A stretch of DNA of 64,000 nucleotides from Sphingomonas populi. GTDB lineage: Bacteria; Pseudomonadota; Alphaproteobacteria; Sphingomonadales; Sphingomonadaceae. The stretch spans positions 28,254 through 92,253 of the forward strand of contig NZ_SGIS01000021.1 in NCBI RefSeq assembly GCF_004208535.1. Direction: 5' to 3'. The notes under the pieces are model-generated. The model searched no databases, was not told where the DNA came from, and saw only the letters and a program-made list of their open reading frames with translations. The translations under genes and the position numbers were made by a program. Positions 42,380-51,363 of the stretch are shown here, in pieces (position 1 is the stretch's first letter; every line of letters starts with the position of its first letter).

Positions 42380-43640
42380 ACACTCCCGCCAGAAGTTCCG
42401 GCGGCGCCTTGTGGTCGAGTCCCTTGGTGCAATCGATGAACGCGAAGATGCCTGCCGCGATCAGCACCATCGCCGCCACGCCCTGCAGCGGCAGATTGTA
42501 GTTCCCTGTCGCCGCGACGACATAGCCGAACGCCACCGAGCAGATGAACCCGCCGATATTGCCGGCGGTGTTCATCACCCCGCTCGCCGTGCCGCCGAAC
42601 CGACCGCCGATCGCCATGCACATCGCCCAGGCAGCCGGCAGCATCAGATCCATGACCATGAACGCCAGCCCCGCAAGGACGATGATCGTGAACTTCCCCT
42701 CGGCCAAGCTCATCGCCACCAGCAAGGCGGCGGTGATCGTCAGGCACACGCACGCGATCAGGCTATACGCGCGCCGGATGCCAATCCGCTCCGCGAGACG
42801 GTCGCACAAAACGCCACCCGCGAGATTGCCGACGATGCCGAGCAGGAACGGGATCGATCCGTACACGCCCATCTCGCCGACCGTGAAGCCAGCGCCTTTG
42901 ACCATCCACGTCGGGAACCAGCCAAAGAAGAACCAGCTTCCGAACGCGTAGAAACCATAGGCCGCCGCGATCAGCCAGAGCTGCGGCAACGCGAGCAGCC
43001 GCCGCCACGGCGTCCCCGAATGCCCCGCGCCGGCATCGCTGCCGATCTCGGCGACTTCCTCGGCGGTGATGCCGGGCTGATCCTCGGGTCGGTCATGGAA
43101 CCAGCGCCACCATGCGATCGCCCAGACGAACCCCAGCGCGCCGAGGATCGCGAACACCGCCCGCCAGCCAAAGGCGATATTGGCCGGCACCAGCAGTAAC
43201 GGCGCCAGCCCACCCCCCAGCCGACTCGCCGCCCAGATCACGCCTTGCCCACGCGCCCGTTCCCGCGCCGGCAGCCAGCGGTAGAGCACGCCGGACATGT
43301 TGGGATACGCGCCGGCCGCGCCCAGCCCGAACAGAAAGCGCGCGCTGGCAAGCTGCCAGAAGGTGCGGCACAAAGCGGTCGCGGCGGTGAACACCGACCA
43401 CCAGATCGTGATCCGCGACAGCTCCTTGCGATAGCCATGCCGGTCGCCCAGCGCGCCCGAAGGCACCTCGAACACCGCATAGGCGATCACATAGGCGCTC
43501 AGCACCCAGCCCCATTGCGCGGGGCTGATGTTGAGATCCTTCTGCATCGTCGGTCCCGTCACAGCGATCGCCAGCCGGTCGATGAAAGTGATGACCGACA
43601 GCGCGGCGAGAAAGCCGAGAACGACGCGCCGTTTCTTCAC
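42378..43640 (-). CDS. ACS-family (sugar acid) MFS transporter
   Basis: A 420-residue twelve-helix carrier. The opening FIDRLAIAVTGPTMQKDLNIS and GWVLSAYVIAYAVFEVPSGALGDRHGYRK are typical of the anion:cation symporter branch that takes up hexuronates, galactonate and glucarate; FGLGAAGAYPNMSGVLYRWLP follows. A sugar acid such as apionate is therefore a sensible cargo. It starts with a GTG that overlaps the stop of the racemase-like gene (GTGA) and ends the operon led by the DeoR gene. Membership of that operon links it to apiose catabolism by inference. Confidence 0.88.
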   Translation of the reverse strand: MKKRRVVLGFLAALSVITFIDRLAIAVTGPTMQKDLNISPAQWGWVLSAYVIAYAVFEVPSGALGDRHGYRKELSRITIWWSVFTAATALCRTFWQLASARFLFGLGAAGAYPNMSGVLYRWLPARERARGQGVIWAASRLGGGLAPLLLVPANIAFGWRAVFAILGALGFVWAIAWWRWFHDRPEDQPGITAEEVAEIGSDAGAGHSGTPWRRLLALPQLWLIAAAYGFYAFGSWFFFGWFPTWMVKGAGFTVGEMGVYGSIPFLLGIVGNLAGGVLCDRLAERIGIRRAYSLIACVCLTITAALLVAMSLAEGKFTIIVLAGLAFMVMDLMLPAAWAMCMAIGGRFGGTASGVMNTAGNIGGFICSVAFGYVVAATGNYNLPLQGVAAMVLIAAGIFAFIDCTKGLDHKAPPELLAGV

Positions 43641-44305
43641 TGCGGGAGGCCAGCCAGCACATCGCGCGCGCGGATCATACCGAGTTCGGGGCTGGACAGC
43701 ACGGGCGCCGCCACCGCGCCCTCCGGCAACGCGGCGACGACGCGCGCCATCGAGGCTTGCGCGAGGATGATGACGTCCATGCCCCGCATCGCCTCAGTCA
43801 GCGCCTCGCCGACGATGCGGTCGTGAGTCGCGCCATCGCCCGCCATCACCGCCGCGAACGCGCCATCACAGAGATGCTCGACGATCTCGACCGCTTTGCC
43901 CTGTTCGTGCGCCACCAGCCGTACCAGATCGGCGGTGGGCGTAAGCGTGGTCGACAGCGTCGCGACAACGCCGATCCGTGTTCCGGTCGCGACTGCCTTT
44001 TCCGCCATCGCTCGATCGACTCGCAACACGGGCTGCTCATAGAGTTCGGCCGCCATATCGACCGCCGGTCCGATCGACGAGCAGGTGACGAGCGCCACGT
44101 CGCAGCCGGCGTTGAACGCCGATCCGACGAGGCCGATCACCTGCCGCTTGGTCGCCTTCTGGAGATAGCCGGCGGCGATCGTGTTTTTGATCGTGCTTTC
44201 ATCGACGAAGTGCAGGAGCCGCACATCGGGCATGATCCGCGCCGCGATCTCGTTGAAGATCGGTGCGAGCACCGGTGAATTGTGGATGAGGCCAAGCGTC
44301 GGCAC
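43637..44305 (-). CDS. Aspartate/glutamate racemase superfamily protein
   Basis: A 222-residue two-domain protein of the Asp/Glu racemase fold. The first active-site cysteine is in VALVTCSSIGPAVDM (about residues 73-80). The second cysteine position instead appears as ILAQASMARVV (alanine-serine), so only one of the two usual catalytic cysteines is kept, as in one-base relatives such as arylmalonate decarboxylases. VGVVATLSTTLTPT-like sequence marks the second domain. GTG start with AGAGGA eight bases upstream, 12 bases after the GH78 stop, and coupled to the MFS gene. It is conserved in the apiose operon but its reaction is unknown; an acid isomerase or decarboxylase is possible. Confidence 0.8.
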   Translation of the reverse strand: MPTLGLIHNSPVLAPIFNEIAARIMPDVRLLHFVDESTIKNTIAAGYLQKATKRQVIGLVGSAFNAGCDVALVTCSSIGPAVDMAAELYEQPVLRVDRAMAEKAVATGTRIGVVATLSTTLTPTADLVRLVAHEQGKAVEIVEHLCDGAFAAVMAGDGATHDRIVGEALTEAMRGMDVIILAQASMARVVAALPEGAVAAPVLSSPELGMIRARDVLAGLPQ

Positions 44306-44317
44306 GGAAAAATCCTC

Positions 44318-47300
44318 TCAGACGGGGGTCGTGAAATGGTATGCGCCCGAGCCGATCTCGAAGCGGATCCTTTGGTCGCCGCGCGTTAGCGCGCGAACGT
44401 CGGGATGGTTGACGAGCAAGTGGCCGCTCTCGCGCCATTCCCGATCGGGCAGTTCGACCTCGGCGACGGTGTTGGCGGGTATCGTGAGCGCGAAGCGCGT
44501 AAGTCCGCTCGCATCGCCGCCGGTCTCGGCAGCGATCAGGCCCATGCACGAATCGTAGCGCGCGGAGACCCGACCGATTTGCGGATACCACAACGGCCGC
44601 GCCGCGATCCGCGCGAAACCGGGCGCGGCGGGGGCGATGCCGGCGAGGCGGCGGTAGAAGAAGCCGATCACCGCGCCGAACGCATAATGGTTGTAGCTGT
44701 TCATCGACAGGTCGCCGGTGTCGCCGTTCCAGCGCTCCCACATCGTCGTCGCGCCCTTGGACGCCATGTAACCCCAGCTCGGATAGCCAGTCTGGAGCAA
44801 CAGCCCGGCAACCTCATCGTGCAGCCCGGCGTCGGCGAGTACATCGAGGATGTAAGGCGTGCCGAGAAAGCCGGTGGAGAGTTTCATCCCGCGCGCGCGG
44901 ATATCCTTCGCCAGCAGCCGCGCGGCGGTAGGACGAAGGTCCGCCGGCACCAGATCCATGTAGAGTGCCAGCACCTGGCTGGTCTGGCTGCCGTTGCCGG
45001 CTTTACCATCGGCGGCGATGAACTCCGTGGTGAACGCGTCGCCGATCCTGGCGCGCAGGTCGTGGTAGCGCACGGCATCGTCGGCGCGGCCGGTCGCCTC
45101 GGCCATGTCGGCCATCTGCTGCGCCGCCCAAGCCCAGAAGGCGGTCGCGCACAGGATGCGCGGTGTGGTCTCGTCATCAGGCTTGATCGCATCGACCGAG
45201 AGCCAGTCGCCGAGATCGAGCCCGCGATCGTTGCGCCAGACGTGATCGGGGTTGGTGCGTGCAACGAACGCCATCCAGCGTTCCATCGCGGCCCAATTCT
45301 CCTCGATCACCGCCGTGTCGCCATAGCGCTGCCACAACAGCCACGGCAGCACGATGCCGGCTTCGCTCCACCCTGCCGTCACCACATCGGGGAAGGATTG
45401 CGGCTGCGGCACGACGATCGGGTAGGCGCCGTCGGGCCGCTGCGCCGCCCGCGCTTCGAGCAGGAAGCGGCGAATGAACGGATCGACGTCCATGTTGAAC
45501 GCTGCGGCGTCGAGGAAGACGAGGATGTCGCCCATCCAGCCCATCCGCTCGTCGCGCTGCGGGCAGTCGGTCGGCACCGCGAAGAAGTTCGACCGCTGGC
45601 TCCACAGTGCGTTGTTCCAGATCGTCTGGAGCAGCGGCGCGTCGGGGAAGGTCATCGTGCCGGTCTCGCGGCAGGCGCTGTGGACGACGATGCCGAGCAC
45701 GTCGGCGGCGGTGGGCACGCCGGGGAAGCCTTCGACCTCGACGTAGCGGAAGCCGTGATAGGTGAAGTGCGGCTCGAAGGCCTCGGCTTCGCCGGTTCCG
45801 GCCAAGGTGAAGCGGTCGGTTGCCTTGGCGAGACGCAGATTGGAGAGATCGGCGGTGCCGTCTGCGTAGAGCAGTTCGGCGAACTTGGCGGTGATCGTCG
45901 TTCCCGCCGGACCGGTCGCGGTGAGCCGCACCCAGCCAGAGACGTTCTGCCCGAAATCGAACACGTAGCGCCCGGGCGCAGGCTCGCCGATGCTGATCGC
46001 GGTGCGCGTTCCCATCCGTTCCAGCGCGGGCGACGTCTGCGCGATCAGGCGTATGTCGGGCGCTTGGCCGATCCTCGCGGACTGCCAGCCGGACGCGTCA
46101 AAGCCCGGCGCATCCCAACCCGGCACTTCCAGCCGCGCATCATAGGTCTCGCCGTCGTAGATTTCGGAGGTGAGGATCGCCGACGATGCGATCCGCCAGT
46201 CGCGGTCCGTCGTCACCCAGTCGCTGCCGCCATCGGTGTAATCGATCCGCAGCGCCGCGCGCAGTCGCCGTGGGGCGGGGCCGAATGCATACCGTTCGAT
46301 CCGCCAGCCGAAAGCGCTCGCGTACCAGCCATCGCCAACCAGTGCCGCCAGCACGTTTTCGCCCGGCACGATGCGATCCGTTACGTCCTGCACCTGATAC
46401 AGAAGGTGATCCTGCGCGACGGTGATCTCTGGCGCGAGGATCGCGTTCGAGACCGCTACGCCATTGATCCGCGCATCATAGGCACCGAGCGCGGTGGCAT
46501 AGAGACGCGCAGCCGCGACTGGCCGATCCACGGTAAAGCTGGTCCGCAAATGCATTGCCGGCTCGGGCGGACGCGGGTCGTTGTGGACGTTGGCGCCACT
46601 TGGCTGCGGCACCGCCCAGCCGGCGGTATCGAAGGCGGCGTCGGTCCAGGCCGGCGCCGGCGAAGGCTGCACGCGCCAGCCCGCGCTGCTGACGATGCGC
46701 TTTACACTGCCATCCGCGCGATACAATCGGATCAGCGCCGCGAACGCACCGCCATCGACCGGGAAGAACCCGGTCGTATCCGCCTCGACCAAGGCGCAGA
46801 CGCTGTTGCGGCCCGGCTTCACCTCGCCTTGGTACAGGCCGAGCGTGCCCCAGAAGGGCAGATAGGTATCCCAGTCGAAATGCCAGTCGAGCGGAGATGC
46901 CGCACCGGTGATCCAAACGCCGCGCAGATGATCCTTTCCTGCGAGCAGCACCTCCGCGCGGACGAGATCGGCGGGCGCGTCGAAATCGAGCCGGAAGGCG
47001 TGCGGCCGGTCGTCGAGCGCGGTTTCGCTCCACACCCATGTCGCGCCCGCCGCGCGGTCGGCGGCGGCGACGTCATCCTCCGCCTCGATCCAGTCGCCGC
47101 GCCAGTCGTCGGGAGAGAGCAGGCCGGTCTCGAACCAAATTGGCTCAGACCGCACACCGTCGATCTCGACGTCCCACCAGACGCGCTGCATCGATGTGAG
47201 CGCAGGCCCGCCCCACGCGATATCCACGCTCGCCGCCGAACGAACCGTGCCACTGTCCCACAGCAGGTCGCCCCCGGCCAGAGCCTCCGCACTCGCCGCC

Positions 47301-47431
47301 GCGCGGACGCGGTAACGCGCCTGCGCGACGCTGCGCCCGTCGCCATCGACGCGCCACGACAGGCGCGGCCGTGCCGCTTCGGTGCCGAGCAGATTGGTGG
47401 TATATTCGGTGCGGAGATCGACGGCGTGCAT
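44318..47431 (-). CDS. GH78 alpha-L-rhamnosidase, cytoplasmic
   Basis: A 1037-residue GH78 enzyme in the usual multi-domain order: N-terminal beta domains (WWDVEIDGVRSEP, VLLAGKDHLRGVWI), a rhamnosidase N-domain and an (alpha/alpha)6 barrel. Catalytic-region signatures are VPTDCPQRDERMGWMGD, where the general acid lies, and MASKGATTMWERWNGD with the base glutamate. Length and motifs are full. No signal peptide precedes MHAVDLRTEYTTN, so the enzyme acts inside the cell on imported glycosides, unlike the exported GH140, GH42 and GH127. The ATG at 47431 has AGGA six bases upstream. It follows the isomerase gene by 13 bases. Confidence 0.93.
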   Translation of the reverse strand: MHAVDLRTEYTTNLLGTEAARPRLSWRVDGDGRSVAQARYRVRAAASAEALAGGDLLWDSGTVRSAASVDIAWGGPALTSMQRVWWDVEIDGVRSEPIWFETGLLSPDDWRGDWIEAEDDVAAADRAAGATWVWSETALDDRPHAFRLDFDAPADLVRAEVLLAGKDHLRGVWITGAASPLDWHFDWDTYLPFWGTLGLYQGEVKPGRNSVCALVEADTTGFFPVDGGAFAALIRLYRADGSVKRIVSSAGWRVQPSPAPAWTDAAFDTAGWAVPQPSGANVHNDPRPPEPAMHLRTSFTVDRPVAAARLYATALGAYDARINGVAVSNAILAPEITVAQDHLLYQVQDVTDRIVPGENVLAALVGDGWYASAFGWRIERYAFGPAPRRLRAALRIDYTDGGSDWVTTDRDWRIASSAILTSEIYDGETYDARLEVPGWDAPGFDASGWQSARIGQAPDIRLIAQTSPALERMGTRTAISIGEPAPGRYVFDFGQNVSGWVRLTATGPAGTTITAKFAELLYADGTADLSNLRLAKATDRFTLAGTGEAEAFEPHFTYHGFRYVEVEGFPGVPTAADVLGIVVHSACRETGTMTFPDAPLLQTIWNNALWSQRSNFFAVPTDCPQRDERMGWMGDILVFLDAAAFNMDVDPFIRRFLLEARAAQRPDGAYPIVVPQPQSFPDVVTAGWSEAGIVLPWLLWQRYGDTAVIEENWAAMERWMAFVARTNPDHVWRNDRGLDLGDWLSVDAIKPDDETTPRILCATAFWAWAAQQMADMAEATGRADDAVRYHDLRARIGDAFTTEFIAADGKAGNGSQTSQVLALYMDLVPADLRPTAARLLAKDIRARGMKLSTGFLGTPYILDVLADAGLHDEVAGLLLQTGYPSWGYMASKGATTMWERWNGDTGDLSMNSYNHYAFGAVIGFFYRRLAGIAPAAPGFARIAARPLWYPQIGRVSARYDSCMGLIAAETGGDASGLTRFALTIPANTVAEVELPDREWRESGHLLVNHPDVRALTRGDQRIRFEIGSGAYHFTTPV

Positions 47432-47444
47432 CAAACGTCCTGAC

Positions 47445-48425
47445 TCAATATGAGGAGAACAGCGCCTCGCGCGCCAACTTGAGCGCACCGACAGCGTCCT
47501 GACGGTCCTGCGCGGCTTGCATCGCCTCGAAGTCGAGTTTGTCGAGCGCGCGCTCGATCGCCTTTAGGAAGCCGATCGCCGACTTCGCCGCCTCGACCGA
47601 ATCCTCGCGGAACGGGAATTGATCGAGCTGCCACACGCCTTCCCAGTTGTTCTTGCGCAGCGTATAGAAGAATTCGAACAGTTCGATCGGATGGACCGAT
47701 CCGGCGATCATATCGTCGTCCCAGCCGCGCAAATTGTCGTTCACGTCCATCCCGAACAGCCGGCCGTGATCGATCGCGAGCTGCGCCGCATCGGCCGGGC
47801 TCTCGCCGCCGTACAGTGAATGGCCGAAATCGAGCAGGATGCCGACGTTGGGCACGCCCATCTTTTCAATGCCGAGCAAGGTCCGCGCGACGCTGTCGTA
47901 GCTCATGTGGTTGCGCGGCTCGCGCGGCTTGTATTCGATTACGAACTTCAAGTCGGGGTTCTGCGTGGCGAGTTCGGCGATGCCTTCCACGCTCATCTGC
48001 CACAATTTGCGGTGATCGACCTGGAACGGATAGTCCCAGCCGTCCTGGCCCGGCCACAGCTTGACGTAATCCGCGCCGAAATGCCGCACGATGTTGGCGG
48101 CGTCGTTGCACATCTCATTGGCGAGCCGGCGCACGCCCGCATCGGGATTGGTGAACGCACCCTTCGCGAACTGGCGCGTGTAGATTTCGGGCGTGATGCC
48201 GATCACCGACAGCTTGTTGCGTTCGAGCGCGGTGCCGATCGCCTCCAGCGAGGTCTCGCCGCCGGGGAAGGGGTAGTTGATATCGACCACCGAGAGATCG
48301 CCGACTTCGCCGGCCAGATCGATCATCTCGATCAGGGAACGCGGTGCGCCGTAGCCATCGGTCGCGTAGCGATCCACATAGGTCGCGAAATGCCAGATGC
48401 CGGCGCCGTAGCGTTGATTGCTCAC
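47445..48425 (-). CDS. apsI: Xylose-isomerase-like TIM-barrel protein, candidate D-apiose isomerase
   Basis: A 326-residue AP-endonuclease-2/xylose-isomerase-like barrel. Likely metal ligands are the glutamate in [14 protein letters not shown], the aspartate and histidine in [19 protein letters not shown] and the late LDQFP acid. The size and signatures suit sugar isomerases rather than DNA repair. The gene set around it, an FGGY kinase and a split transketolase with a DeoR regulator, is that described for D-apiose breakdown, in which an isomerase makes D-apulose. The symbol reflects that context. It lies 63 bases downstream of the DeoR gene, and leads GH78, the racemase-like gene and the MFS gene. 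L-rhamnose isomerase activity is an alternative given GH78 next door. Confidence 0.72.
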   Translation of the reverse strand: MSNQRYGAGIWHFATYVDRYATDGYGAPRSLIEMIDLAGEVGDLSVVDINYPFPGGETSLEAIGTALERNKLSVIGITPEIYTRQFAKGAFTNPDAGVRRLANEMCNDAANIVRHFGADYVKLWPGQDGWDYPFQVDHRKLWQMSVEGIAELATQNPDLKFVIEYKPREPRNHMSYDSVARTLLGIEKMGVPNVGILLDFGHSLYGGESPADAAQLAIDHGRLFGMDVNDNLRGWDDDMIAGSVHPIELFEFFYTLRKNNWEGVWQLDQFPFREDSVEAAKSAIGFLKAIERALDKLDFEAMQAAQDRQDAVGALKLAREALFSSY

Positions 48426-48487
48426 TCGTTCGTCCTCTTCCCAATGGTGCCGGAAAGCAGGACGCGCGCAGGCGGCCGCTCCGGCGG

Positions 48488-49366
48488 TTATGCTATGATG
48501 ATCTCGACGCCCGCGCGTTCGATCACCGCACGATCGGCATCACGGATGCCCTCATCAGTGATGAGGACGTTCACCAGTTCAATCCCGCCGAGTGCGGAGA
48601 AAGATCGCGCGCCGATCTTGCTCGAATCCGCAACGAGGATGGTCTTTTCCGCCGCGTCGATCATCGCGCGCTTCACCGCGATGTCGGACAGCGCCGGATA
48701 GGTGAGGCCGGCGTCTAGATCGAAACCGGCGGTCGCGAGGAACAGCTTCTGCACGAACATGCCGCGGAACGACTCGGCAGCGCGCTCGCCGCTCAGGGAT
48801 AGCGTCGGCGCCTTGAACTGGCCGCCGCTGACGTGCACCTCGAAGCCCGGCTCCGCACCCAGCATCAGCGCGATGTTGAGCGCATTGGTGATGACCGTCA
48901 TGTCACGGTGGCCGAGGATGTTGGCGGCGACCTCGGTCGTGGTCGATCCCGAATCGAGGATGATCGTCTCGCCATCGCCGATCATCGCGGCGGCGCGTCG
49001 GCCGATGCGGCGCTTGGCATCCATGTTCTCAAGATGCTGGAGCGCCATCGCTCGCACCTGCTGGCGCACCGATTTCAAATAGGCGCCACCATGCTCGCGC
49101 ACGATATGCCCGTCGCTTTCGAGTTTCTCCAGATCCTGGCGGACGGTGACTTCCGAAACCGAAAAAGCCTGTGCCAGCTCGCGGACACGGGCGCTGCCTT
49201 GTTCACGAAGCCATTCGAGGATTTTGTGGCGACGGGTTTCGCCAAGCGCGCGTGATTGCGAGGCGGCGCTGGCCGGGCGGGTGCTGTCGAGCGGAGTGCG
49301 TTGCATGGCGCGACTATCCGCGTGGTCGCGCTCGTATAGCAAGTCCGGACCGACCAAATTCGACAT
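48488..49366 (-). CDS. DeoR-family regulator of the apiose locus
   Basis: A 292-residue DeoR-type repressor. The N-terminal helix-turn-helix at about residues 55-80 shows [22 protein letters not shown], with [11 protein letters not shown] directly after. The sugar-phosphate sensor domain shows [15 protein letters not shown] and [13 protein letters not shown]. It would be released from DNA by a phosphorylated sugar intermediate, plausibly apulose 4-phosphate. It is divergent from the transketolase genes and upstream of the isomerase operon, at the centre of the locus. The ATG at 49366 is preferred because GGAG lies seven bases upstream; 49306 is the other candidate. The shared CTTTCG motifs at 30954, 36545 and 49448 are its probable targets. 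Confidence 0.87.
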   Translation of the reverse strand: MSNLVGPDLLYERDHADSRAMQRTPLDSTRPASAASQSRALGETRRHKILEWLREQGSARVRELAQAFSVSEVTVRQDLEKLESDGHIVREHGGAYLKSVRQQVRAMALQHLENMDAKRRIGRRAAAMIGDGETIILDSGSTTTEVAANILGHRDMTVITNALNIALMLGAEPGFEVHVSGGQFKAPTLSLSGERAAESFRGMFVQKLFLATAGFDLDAGLTYPALSDIAVKRAMIDAAEKTILVADSSKIGARSFSALGGIELVNVLITDEGIRDADRAVIERAGVEIIIA

Positions 49367-49447
49367 CACCACTCCGAAAGGCCCGCAGATTTGCGAGGCC
49401 GGTGCCTTGCGACCTGTTAGCTTCTAGCTTCACTTTCTGTCAAATGA

Positions 49448-49485
49448 TCTTCGAAAACTCTTCAATCGTAAAAAAACGAAAGTAA
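49448..49485. promoter_or_regulatory. Putative DeoR-type operator C (CTTTCG repeats)
   Basis: On the minus strand the divergent gap reads ACTTTCGTTTTTTTACG then ATTGAAGAGTTTTCGAAG. CTTTCGTTT matches operator A, and TTTCGAA recurs at the other end. It lies between the DeoR gene and the transketolase genes, in an AT-rich island, and would allow autoregulation. Confidence 0.5.
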
Positions 49486-49540
49486 AATGATTGCGGTCGT
49501 GCAAGGGCTGCGCTATCCAGGATCGCAGGAGAGGGCAACA

Positions 49541-50410
49541 ATGGTATCACCGGAACAGCATCGGCATGTGGAGGGCGTTGGCGTGACAACGCTGGAGGCG
49601 CGCACCGCGCACGTCCGCGAACGCGCCAATTGGATGCGGCGGCGGCTGTTGGCGATGATCGTCGATGCGGGGCAGGGCCATCCCGGTGGGGATCTTTCGG
49701 CGGCCGATATTGTCGCCAGCCTCTATTTCGATATTCTTCGGATCGACCCGGCCGATCCTTCCGCGCCGAAGCGTGACCGTTTCGTGATGAGCAAGGGCCA
49801 TTGCACCGGCGCGCTCTATACGGCGCTGGCTGGGGCAGGCTTCTTCCCGGAGGCTGAACTCGACACATATCTGAAGCCGTTGTCGCGGCTCAACGGCCAT
49901 CCCAACCGCACCTATCTGCCCGGCGTCGAGACCAATACCGGCCCCCTGGGTCACGGCTTTCCGGTCGCGGTCGGCATCGCGGTGGCCGGGCAGATCGACA
50001 AAGCGGAGTACCGCGTGTTCGTCCTGACCGGTGATGGCGAACTGCAGGAAGGCAGCATATGGGAGGCGGCGATGTTCGCCGGCCATCGCGGTCTCGGCAA
50101 TCTCACCGTGATCGTCGACCGCAACCGCTTGCAGCAGGGCGCTAGCACGGAAGATACCAACCAGCTCGAACCGCTCGCCGACAAGTGGCGCGCATTCGGT
50201 TGGGAGGTGGTCGAGATCGACGGGCATGATCCGGCAATCTTGCTCGCCGCGTTCGACGATGCCGCCGCGCCGCGTACCAGGCCGCGCTGCATCATCGCCA
50301 ATACGATCAAGGGCAAAGGCGTGAGCTTCATGGAAAATCAGGCGGGCTGGCACCACGGCGTCCCCAATGCCGAGCAATATGCCACCGCGCTCGCCGAGTT
50401 GACGCGATGA
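49541..50410 (+). CDS. aptA: Transketolase N-terminal subunit, candidate apulose-4-phosphate transketolase A
   Basis: A 289-residue thiamine-diphosphate subunit equal to the N-terminal third of transketolase. It shows GQGHPGGDLSAADIVASLYF near residues 42-61, SKGHCTGALYTALA, TGPLGHGFPVAVGIA and the cofactor motif GDGELQEGSIWEAAMFAG with VIVDRN. Split transketolases of this kind (AptA/AptB) move a two-carbon unit from apulose 4-phosphate to glyceraldehyde 3-phosphate in apiose catabolism; other split forms serve different pathways. The ATG at 49541 has AGGAGAGGG upstream; its stop overlaps the next gene. Subunit B is translated from ATGA. Confidence 0.83.
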   Translation: MVSPEQHRHVEGVGVTTLEARTAHVRERANWMRRRLLAMIVDAGQGHPGGDLSAADIVASLYFDILRIDPADPSAPKRDRFVMSKGHCTGALYTALAGAGFFPEAELDTYLKPLSRLNGHPNRTYLPGVETNTGPLGHGFPVAVGIAVAGQIDKAEYRVFVLTGDGELQEGSIWEAAMFAGHRGLGNLTVIVDRNRLQQGASTEDTNQLEPLADKWRAFGWEVVEIDGHDPAILLAAFDDAAAPRTRPRCIIANTIKGKGVSFMENQAGWHHGVPNAEQYATALAELTR

Positions 50411-51363
50411 GCGCCGCGCTCGCTCCCGCCGGGCTGTTCGACTGCCGCGACGCCTATGTCCGCGCCGTGCAGGAACTCGCCGAGGCTGATCCGCGCATCG
50501 TCGCGGTGGTCAACGATTCGGTCGGCTCGTCCAAGCTCGGCGCATTCCGCGACCGCTTCCCCGAGCGGCTCATCAACGTCGGAATCGCCGAGCAGAACAT
50601 GGTCGGCGTTGGCGCTGGCCTTGCGAATGGCGGCAAGATCCCGTTCGTCAGCGGCGCTGGCTGTTTCCTAACTGCTCGCGCGATGGAGCAGATCAAGGTC
50701 GATTGTGCGTACAGCCAGGCCAATGTGAAGCTGTGTGGCATCTCCAGCGGCGTCGCTTACGGCGAACTCGGCGCGACGCATCACAGCATCGAGGATGTCG
50801 CCTGGCTGCGCGCGATCGATACATTGACCGTGATCGTGCCTGCCGATCCGTGGCAGACTGCGGAAGCGATCAAGGCCGCCGCCGCGCACGACGGGCCGGT
50901 GTACATCAAGGTCAGCCGCATGCCGGTCCCCGAGCTTGTCCGCAGCGATGCGACGTTCGCGATCGGCAAGGCCGAGACGCTGCGCGAGGGCGCCGACATC
51001 GCGATCATCGCCAACGGTACGCTCGTCCATCACGCGCTCGCCGCTGCCCAGGTGCTGGCGGGCGAGGGGATCGCGGCGTGCGTCATCAATATGCCGACGG
51101 TCTCGCCGATCGATAAGGCTGCGCTTGCCGCTGCCGCTGCGACCGGCGCGATCGTCACCGCCGAGGAGGGGCTGTCCCGTGGCGGTCTTGGTGGTGCGGT
51201 CGCCGAATATTGTGCGCAGCATAACCCGGTGCGGATGCGGATGATCGGTTTCCCCGGCTTCGCCCCGACGGGATCGGCCAAGTGGCTGATGGAGCATTTC
51301 GGGCTGAGTGCCGCCGGAATCGCCGGCGCGGCGCGCGAACTGCTCGGCATGAAGGCCGGCTGA
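50407..51363 (+). CDS. aptB: Transketolase C-terminal subunit, candidate apulose-4-phosphate transketolase B
   Basis: A 318-residue protein covering the Pyr and C-terminal domains of transketolase. INVGIAEQNMVGVGAGLANGG supplies the glutamate that activates thiamine diphosphate (IAEQNM), and YGELGATHHSIEDVAWLR is the substrate-phosphate and histidine region (THHS). VTAEEGLSRGGLGGAVAE marks the C-terminal domain. It must pair with subunit A, whose gene overlaps by four bases (ATGA). The kinase gene follows with a further overlap, so A, B and kinase form one translationally linked unit. Confidence 0.83.
   Translation: MSAALAPAGLFDCRDAYVRAVQELAEADPRIVAVVNDSVGSSKLGAFRDRFPERLINVGIAEQNMVGVGAGLANGGKIPFVSGAGCFLTARAMEQIKVDCAYSQANVKLCGISSGVAYGELGATHHSIEDVAWLRAIDTLTVIVPADPWQTAEAIKAAAAHDGPVYIKVSRMPVPELVRSDATFAIGKAETLREGADIAIIANGTLVHHALAAAQVLAGEGIAACVINMPTVSPIDKAALAAAAATGAIVTAEEGLSRGGLGGAVAEYCAQHNPVRMRMIGFPGFAPTGSAKWLMEHFGLSAAGIAGAARELLGMKAG

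Noticed and set aside
44405..47443. Open frame of over 1000 codons opposite the GH78 gene
   Set aside because: GH78 is complete with catalytic signatures on the minus strand; the plus-strand frame has no recognisable fold.
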